This document shows, in pieces, positions 20,974 to 24,648 of a stretch of 24,648 nt of DNA (the first letter of the stretch is position 1; each line of letters opens with the position of its first letter). The stretch is from positions 1 to 24,648 of the forward strand of contig CAZQAG010000031.1 of assembly GCA_964591295.1 (NCBI GenBank). The letters are read 5' to 3'. The position numbers and the translations under genes are program-made. The notes beneath the pieces were generated by a model, which was not told where the DNA came from, did not search any database, and saw only the letters and a program-made list of their open reading frames with translations. Source of the stretch: VAXT01 sp964591295 (GTDB taxonomy: Bacteria; Actinomycetota; Thermoleophilia; Gaiellales; Gaiellaceae).

Positions 20974-21540
20974 TTAGGCGCGGACGACTTGCCGCTGGAG
21001 CGAGGCCAGCGCGCGGTGCTGAAGCGACTTCACCGCTCCCTCGGTCTTGCCGAGGATCCCGGCGACCTCTGCGTTCGCGAAGCCGAACAGGAACTTCAGG
21101 GTCAGCACCTGGCGCTGCTCGGCCGAGAGCCGCTCGATCAGCTCGAGCATGCCGGCCTGGCCGAGGGAGTCGAGCGCCTGGTCCTCGGCCGACGACTCCT
21201 CCGCACCGGGCATCTCGGGAACGTCTTCCTCGGCCTGGACGCGGCGACCCGCGCGAAAGTGATCCATGGCGAGGTTGTGTGCGATCCGGAACAGCCAGGC
21301 GGAGAAGGGAGCCGACTGCCACCGGAAGCGACCGATCGCCTCCAGCATCCTGAGGAAGGTCTGGGTGGTGAGGTCTTCAGCGTCGTGCCGGTTGCCGACG
21401 CTCAGGTGCAGATAGCTGTAGATCCGGTCGAAATGGAGGAGGTAGAGCTCCTCGAGCGCGCTTCGGTCACCGCGCTGGGCACGTTCGACGAGCGCGCGCA
21501 CGTTCGCGGACGTGCCGCCCGGAGCGTTCGCCACGCTCAT
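20974..21540 (-). CDS. ECF-type RNA polymerase sigma factor
   Basis: The 188-residue protein has sigma region 2 (EELYLLHFDRIYSYLHLSVG, DAEDLTTQTFLRMLEAIGRF, FSAWLFRIAHNLAMDHFR) and region 4 (LSAEQRQVLTLKFLFGFANA, EVAGILGKTEGAVKSLQHRA), joined by an acidic linker. It lacks regions 1 and 3, as in extracytoplasmic-function sigma factors. No anti-sigma factor is adjacent; the next gene upstream is a small soluble protein. The ATG at 21540 is preferred; a GTG at 21549 adds three residues. It lies 51 bases from the neighbouring gene and could be transcribed with it. The regulon cannot be told from the sequence. Confidence 0.92.
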   Translation of the reverse strand: MSVANAPGGTSANVRALVERAQRGDRSALEELYLLHFDRIYSYLHLSVGNRHDAEDLTTQTFLRMLEAIGRFRWQSAPFSAWLFRIAHNLAMDHFRAGRRVQAEEDVPEMPGAEESSAEDQALDSLGQAGMLELIERLSAEQRQVLTLKFLFGFANAEVAGILGKTEGAVKSLQHRALASLQRQVVRA

Positions 21541-21591
21541 CAGTCCCACACCATTCTCAACGGAAGTGCCCCGACGGACTCCGACCCTAAC

Positions 21592-21825
21592 TCAGCTGTC
21601 GCTGAAGCCGACGCGACCCTCTCGCGAAAATCGCTTCACGTAGACGATCTTCGCGAGAACGACCGTGTAGCGGCCGTCCTCGGCGTCGAGCAGGAAAGAG
21701 CCCATCCCCGCGCTGCCCGCGAGCGCCTGCTCGAGCTCGTCCGCGGAAGTCGTCGCGACGTAAGCGCTCATCACCTGGCCGCCGTCGAAGCCGATCTCGA
21801 TGCGGACCCGCTGGGACTCAGGCAC
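21592..21825 (-). CDS. 77-residue protein of unknown function
   Basis: The product reads MPESQRVRIEIGFDGGQVMS, then TTSADELEQALAGS, GSFLLDAEDGRYTVVLAKIV and YVKRFSREGRVGFSDS. The pattern is two strands, a helix and two more strands, as in small actinobacterial DUF3107-like proteins, but the match is loose and I do not assign it. The GTG at 21825 overlaps the last codons of the epimerase gene, which supports translation coupling; a longer ORF start at 21873 would overlap that gene much more. It sits between the epimerase and sigma factor genes on the same strand. It may be a generic housekeeping protein. Confidence 0.65.
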   Translation of the reverse strand: MPESQRVRIEIGFDGGQVMSAYVATTSADELEQALAGSAGMGSFLLDAEDGRYTVVLAKIVYVKRFSREGRVGFSDS

Positions 21826-22222
21826 TTGCCACCAACTCGGACAGGACGCCGTGAACGGAGTCCGGGTGGACAAAGGCGACCTCGAGCCCGAAGAGCCCGC
21901 GGTGCGGCTCCTCGTCGATCAACTCGACGCCCTGCTCGGCCAGGCGCTTCAGCTCCTGCTCAAGATCGCTCACCTCGTACGCGACGTGATGCATGCCCGG
22001 CCCGCGGCTGGCGAGGAACTTGCCGACCGGGGTCTGGTCACCGAGCGACGCAAGCAGCTCGACGCGGCTGTCGCCAACGCGTACCGCAGCCGCTTCGACG
22101 CCCTGCTCGGGAACCGTGTCCCGGTGCTCGATCTCGGCGCCGAAGAGCCGTCGATAGGTGTCGAGAGCCTCGTCGAGATCCTCGACGGCCAATCCGAGAT
22201 GGTGAATCCCCTTCGCCTGCAC
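21818..22222 (-). CDS. mce: methylmalonyl-CoA epimerase
   Basis: The 134-residue glyoxalase/VOC-fold protein matches methylmalonyl-CoA epimerase. It has GIHHLGLAVEDLDEALDTYR near the N-terminus, VRVGDSRVELLASLG in the middle and GPGMHHVAYEVSDLEQELKR, with family metal histidines in HHLG and HHVAYEV. The C-terminus VHPDSVHGVLSELV includes the expected glutamate. It interconverts the (R)- and (S)-epimers of methylmalonyl-CoA on the way between propionyl-CoA and succinyl-CoA. GTG at 22222 lies 21 bases after the ftsH stop; the mutase genes are not in the window. Length is normal. Confidence 0.93.
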   Translation of the reverse strand: MQAKGIHHLGLAVEDLDEALDTYRRLFGAEIEHRDTVPEQGVEAAAVRVGDSRVELLASLGDQTPVGKFLASRGPGMHHVAYEVSDLEQELKRLAEQGVELIDEEPHRGLFGLEVAFVHPDSVHGVLSELVASA

Positions 22223-22243
22223 GCGAGAGGATCGTAGCCGTTG

Positions 22244-23785
22244 CTAGATGCCGGACCCGTCGGGGCTGTTCTCTTCGATCCGCTTGAGCGGGACGACGCG
22301 GCCGACCATGTCGCTCGCGCTGGACTCGGGCTCGACGTCGGCGAGCATCGCCTGCATCTCGTCGCGGACGAGCGTCTCCTTCTCGAGCAGCGCTCCCGCG
22401 AGTCGGTCAAGGGCGGCCCGATGCTTGGTGATCAGCCGAACCGCCTCGTGATAGGCATCGTCGGTGAGGCGGGCCTGCTCATGGTCACGCACACGCTTGG
22501 TCTCCTCGGAGAGCGCGTAGTTGTCGGCACGCATCGTCCTCGAGACGACGCCTTCCGACATCCCGTACTCGAACACCATTGCCCGTGCCAGTTCGGTCAC
22601 CTTCTCGAGGTCGTTCGCGGCCCCGTTCGTGACCCGGCCGAACACGACCTGCTCGGCCGCGCGGCCGGCGAGTGCGATCTTCATCCAGTCGATGAACTCC
22701 TCCCGCGTGTGCAGGAAGCGCTCCTCCTCGGGCAGGTTGTACGTGTAGCCAAGAGCATTGCCTCGCGGCACGATCGTCGCCTTGTGGACGGGGAAGCCTT
22801 CGCCCATCAGGTGTGACATGAGCGCGTGGCCGCCCTCGTGGTAGGCAAGGATCCGCTTCTCCTTCTCGGACATGACCTTCCGCTGCTGGAGGCCGGCGAT
22901 GATGCGCTCCAGGGCGTCGTCGAAGTGGATCTGGTGGATGAATTGCTTGTCATCGCGACCGGCGAAGATCGCCGCTTCGTTCGCGATGTTCGCGAGATCG
23001 GCGCCGGTTAGGCCGGCGGTCTGGCGGGCGACTGACGTGATGTCGACGTCGGCGGCGAGGGGCTTGCCGCGGGTGTGCACGTGCAGGATCGCCTCTCGCC
23101 CCGCAAGGTCGGGCGGCGAAACGAGAACCTGGCGATCGAACCGGCCGGGACGCAGGAGCGCCGGGTCGAGATCCTGGATCCGGTTCGAAGCGCCCATGAC
23201 GATCACCTGCTCGCGGTTCGTGAAACCATCGAGCTCGACGAGGAGCTGGTTCAAAGTCTGGTCCTGCTCGCGGTTGAACCCGTGGCCCGTCCGCGCGGTT
23301 CCGACGGCATCGAGCTCGTCGATGAAGACGATCGCGGGAGCCGACTTGCGCGCGTCCTCGAAAAGCTTGCGGATGCGGGCAGCACCGAGGCCGGCGAACA
23401 TCTCGACGAAGGCGGACGCGCTCTGGGAATAGAAGCTCGCACCGGACTCGTGCGCGACGGCCTTAGCCAGCAGCGTCTTGCCGGTGCCCGGCGGTCCGTA
23501 GAGCAGGATGCCCTTCGGCACGCGCGCGCCGAGCTTGGCGAAGCGCTTCGAGTCGCGCAGGAAATCGACGATCTCCTCCATCTCGGCTCGGGCCTCTTCG
23601 AGCCCGGCGACCTCGTCCCAGGTTACGGACGATTTTGAGCTCGACTGGACGTGCTTCGGCTTCACGCGCGGCATCACCTGGAGGGTGCGCCACAGCAGGT
23701 AGATGATGAGGCCGAACATCAGTAGGGGCAGCCAGATCAGTGCGACCTGGCCTACCTGACTGAGAATGTCACCCACGTTCGGCAT
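22244..23785 (-). CDS. ftsH: FtsH-type AAA+ membrane metalloprotease, short form
   Basis: The 513-residue protein has one N-terminal helix (about 15-33), an AAA+ domain and an M41 peptidase domain. Motifs are Walker A GPPGTGKT (97-104), pore region FVEMFAGLG, Walker B IVFIDELD (152-159), the second region of homology GASNRIQDLDPALLRPGRFD, and zinc site HEGGH (316-320) with D392 in GAANDLEKVT. Typical FtsH has two helices flanking a periplasmic domain and 600-650 residues. Here the N-terminal helix and periplasmic part are absent. It would still degrade misfolded and regulatory proteins at the inner face of the membrane. GAGGGAGG precedes the ATG at 23785. It lies 39 bases after the nicotinamidase-like gene. 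Confidence 0.93.
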   Translation of the reverse strand: MPNVGDILSQVGQVALIWLPLLMFGLIIYLLWRTLQVMPRVKPKHVQSSSKSSVTWDEVAGLEEARAEMEEIVDFLRDSKRFAKLGARVPKGILLYGPPGTGKTLLAKAVAHESGASFYSQSASAFVEMFAGLGAARIRKLFEDARKSAPAIVFIDELDAVGTARTGHGFNREQDQTLNQLLVELDGFTNREQVIVMGASNRIQDLDPALLRPGRFDRQVLVSPPDLAGREAILHVHTRGKPLAADVDITSVARQTAGLTGADLANIANEAAIFAGRDDKQFIHQIHFDDALERIIAGLQQRKVMSEKEKRILAYHEGGHALMSHLMGEGFPVHKATIVPRGNALGYTYNLPEEERFLHTREEFIDWMKIALAGRAAEQVVFGRVTNGAANDLEKVTELARAMVFEYGMSEGVVSRTMRADNYALSEETKRVRDHEQARLTDDAYHEAVRLITKHRAALDRLAGALLEKETLVRDEMQAMLADVEPESSASDMVGRVVPLKRIEENSPDGSGI

Positions 23786-23824
23786 CCGGCCTCCCTCATC
23801 GGCATCCCGGGGCGGGTTCTGTAG

Positions 23825-24466
23825 TTACGCGAACGAGGCGACGACGGCGTCGGTCGTCGTCAGCTCCACGCCAGCCTCTCGCCAGGCCGCGATGCAGGCC
23901 TTCGTGCGCTCCTCGTCCAGGCCGCGCGCCGCGTCCTCGACGAACCGCACTCGCCGGCCGCGCTCGAGGAAGCCGCGGATCGCCGCGTCGTCGCAAACAT
24001 CGGTCGCGACTCCGAAGACGACGATCTCGGCCGGGTCGAGCGCATCGAGGAGCGGATCGGTGTTCGGGTTCGTGAAGACGTTGAAGTTCTTCTTCAGGAG
24101 AAGGATCTCCCGGTGCTCCGCGATCAGCCCGGGCACGAGCCCCGGCGGGTAGGGGACGAGCGAGAACGGAAACGGATTGGCCTGCTCGGTCTCGGGGATC
24201 CTCTGGGCACCACGCGTCCCGCGTAGGCAATGCGGCGGATACGTGTTCCGGAAGTCCGGATCGATCGAGATCTCCGGATCGGTCAGCTCATGGTCGTCGG
24301 CGGAGGCGACGTGCACGATCCCGGCTTCCCGGGCGGCGTCGACGAGCCGCTGCATCGCCGGCGCGGTCTCCTCGGCGCCCGGGACGTAGAGCTTTCCGGT
24401 CGGGAGCATGAAGTCGACCTGCGTGTCGACATCCCAGAGCACTACAGGGCCGTTCGAACTCGTCAC
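23825..24466 (-). CDS. nicotinamidase-like isochorismatase-family hydrolase
   Basis: The 213-residue protein belongs to the cysteine hydrolase (isochorismatase) superfamily. The catalytic triad is visible as D14 in WDVDTQVDF, K125 or K126 in LLLKKNFNVF and C158 in FGVATDVCDDAA. HVASADDHELTDPE and FRNTYPPHCLRGTRGAQRIP resemble the metal-binding region of nicotinamidase. With a nicotinate phosphoribosyltransferase gene directly upstream, it most likely converts nicotinamide to nicotinate in NAD salvage (PncA role). Start is the GTG at 24466. It is 69 bases downstream of the phosphoribosyltransferase stop and 39 bases upstream of ftsH. Another amidase specificity remains possible. Confidence 0.85.
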   Translation of the reverse strand: MTSSNGPVVLWDVDTQVDFMLPTGKLYVPGAEETAPAMQRLVDAAREAGIVHVASADDHELTDPEISIDPDFRNTYPPHCLRGTRGAQRIPETEQANPFPFSLVPYPPGLVPGLIAEHREILLLKKNFNVFTNPNTDPLLDALDPAEIVVFGVATDVCDDAAIRGFLERGRRVRFVEDAARGLDEERTKACIAAWREAGVELTTTDAVVASFA

Positions 24467-24535
24467 AGAGCTGACACTGACACGTGAGAAGTTCGAAAAT
24501 ACGATTGCATCGGGGAGGAGGCCGGGCGAACCTCT

Positions 24536-24648
24536 TTAGGTGACAAGCTCGAGCCGGGGGTTCGGCCGGAAGTGACGGCCCACCTTCGCGGATGGGCGGC
24601 CGTCGGTCATGACGACGTCGGCCGTGAAGTCGTTCTGCCCCCGGATCA
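24536..24648 (-). CDS. pncB: nicotinate phosphoribosyltransferase (C-terminal end)
   Basis: Only the last 36 codons are in the window: FTADVVMTDGRPSAKVGRHF and RPNPRLELVT before TAA. The pattern 'DGRPxAKxGRxxRPxPRLE' is the usual C-terminus of bacterial nicotinate phosphoribosyltransferases, which make nicotinate mononucleotide in the Preiss-Handler route. The neighbouring nicotinamidase-like gene supports the call. Most of the gene lies beyond the right edge, so the assignment rests on a short stretch plus context. Confidence 0.65.
   Translation of the reverse strand, partial: IRGQNDFTADVVMTDGRPSAKVGRHFRPNPRLELVT

Noticed and set aside
20893..22287. 464-codon plus-strand frame across the sigma factor and epimerase region
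   Set aside because: It runs antisense through several recognised genes and has Arg/Ala-rich composition without any motif; a GC-driven shadow.
1..24648. tRNA, rRNA, CRISPR arrays, riboswitches
   Set aside because: Gaps between genes are short and none shows tRNA-like cloverleaf elements, regularly spaced repeats or a riboswitch core that I can recognise by eye.

Overview
The window is high-GC bacterial DNA with many GTG starts, several apparently leaderless promoters and genes packed with 4-8 base start/stop overlaps. The gene set (nuo operon end, mycobacterial-style LMW-PTP arsenate reductase with a Cys-rich ArsR, methylmalonyl-CoA epimerase, UPF0173 hydrolase) suggests an actinobacterium, probably a deep branch such as Thermoleophilia/Gaiellales. 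That placement is inference from protein flavour and composition, not from a marker gene.

Layout. 1-6176 (+): the 3' end of a complex I operon, nuoI (partial)-J-K-L-M-N, each gene touching or overlapping the next. 6165-8148: a small membrane protein (-) and a divergent membrane-anchored class III nucleotide cyclase (+). 8179-11287 (+): a tightly overlapping five-gene cluster made of a UPF0173 metallo-hydrolase, an 89-residue unknown, a DUF1028 protein and two tandem cupin-TPR paralogues. 11243-11983 (-): a short Ldh_2-type oxidoreductase. 12103-12651 (+): a secreted protein ending at a strong hairpin. 12702-15717 (-): DUF1015 protein, inositol-monophosphatase-like enzyme and an Mrp/ApbC ATPase. 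15761-16594 (+): a YhaM-like OB-fold/HD protein. 16591-17335 (-): arsC and arsR. 17340-19787: an IS1595-family transposon. 19848-19904 (+): a Cys-rich 18-residue peptide gene. 19908-24648 (-): YchF-like GTPase, ECF sigma factor, small unknown, methylmalonyl-CoA epimerase, short FtsH, nicotinamidase-like hydrolase and the tail of a nicotinate phosphoribosyltransferase.

The most interesting locus is 17329-19904. A 2,448-bp IS1595-family element with 27-bp imperfect inverted repeats and an 8-bp target duplication (ACATCTAT) has inserted exactly into a palindromic operator between arsR and a previously unremarked gene. Restoring the pre-insertion sequence gives a compact divergent control region: an arsR -10 with a leaderless ATG on one side; on the other a TTGACA-17-TAGCGT promoter, two copies of the inverted repeat TYGA-N6-TCRA, a perfect Shine-Dalgarno and an 18-residue open frame, MTDLSCCEGGSGCCGGCC, with six cysteines. 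I infer an arsenic- or soft-metal-inducible chelating micropeptide that was divergent from arsR-arsC until the transposon separated them and removed arsR's native promoter.

The transposon carries a transposase, a 43-residue basic ORF opposite the transposase leader, an unknown membrane-anchored passenger protein, a 63-residue passenger protein and a decayed relative of the latter. Other points worth a look are an unusual tail on NuoM, loss of a conserved glutamate in NuoL, and short or motif-deficient versions of FtsH, YchF and Mrp.
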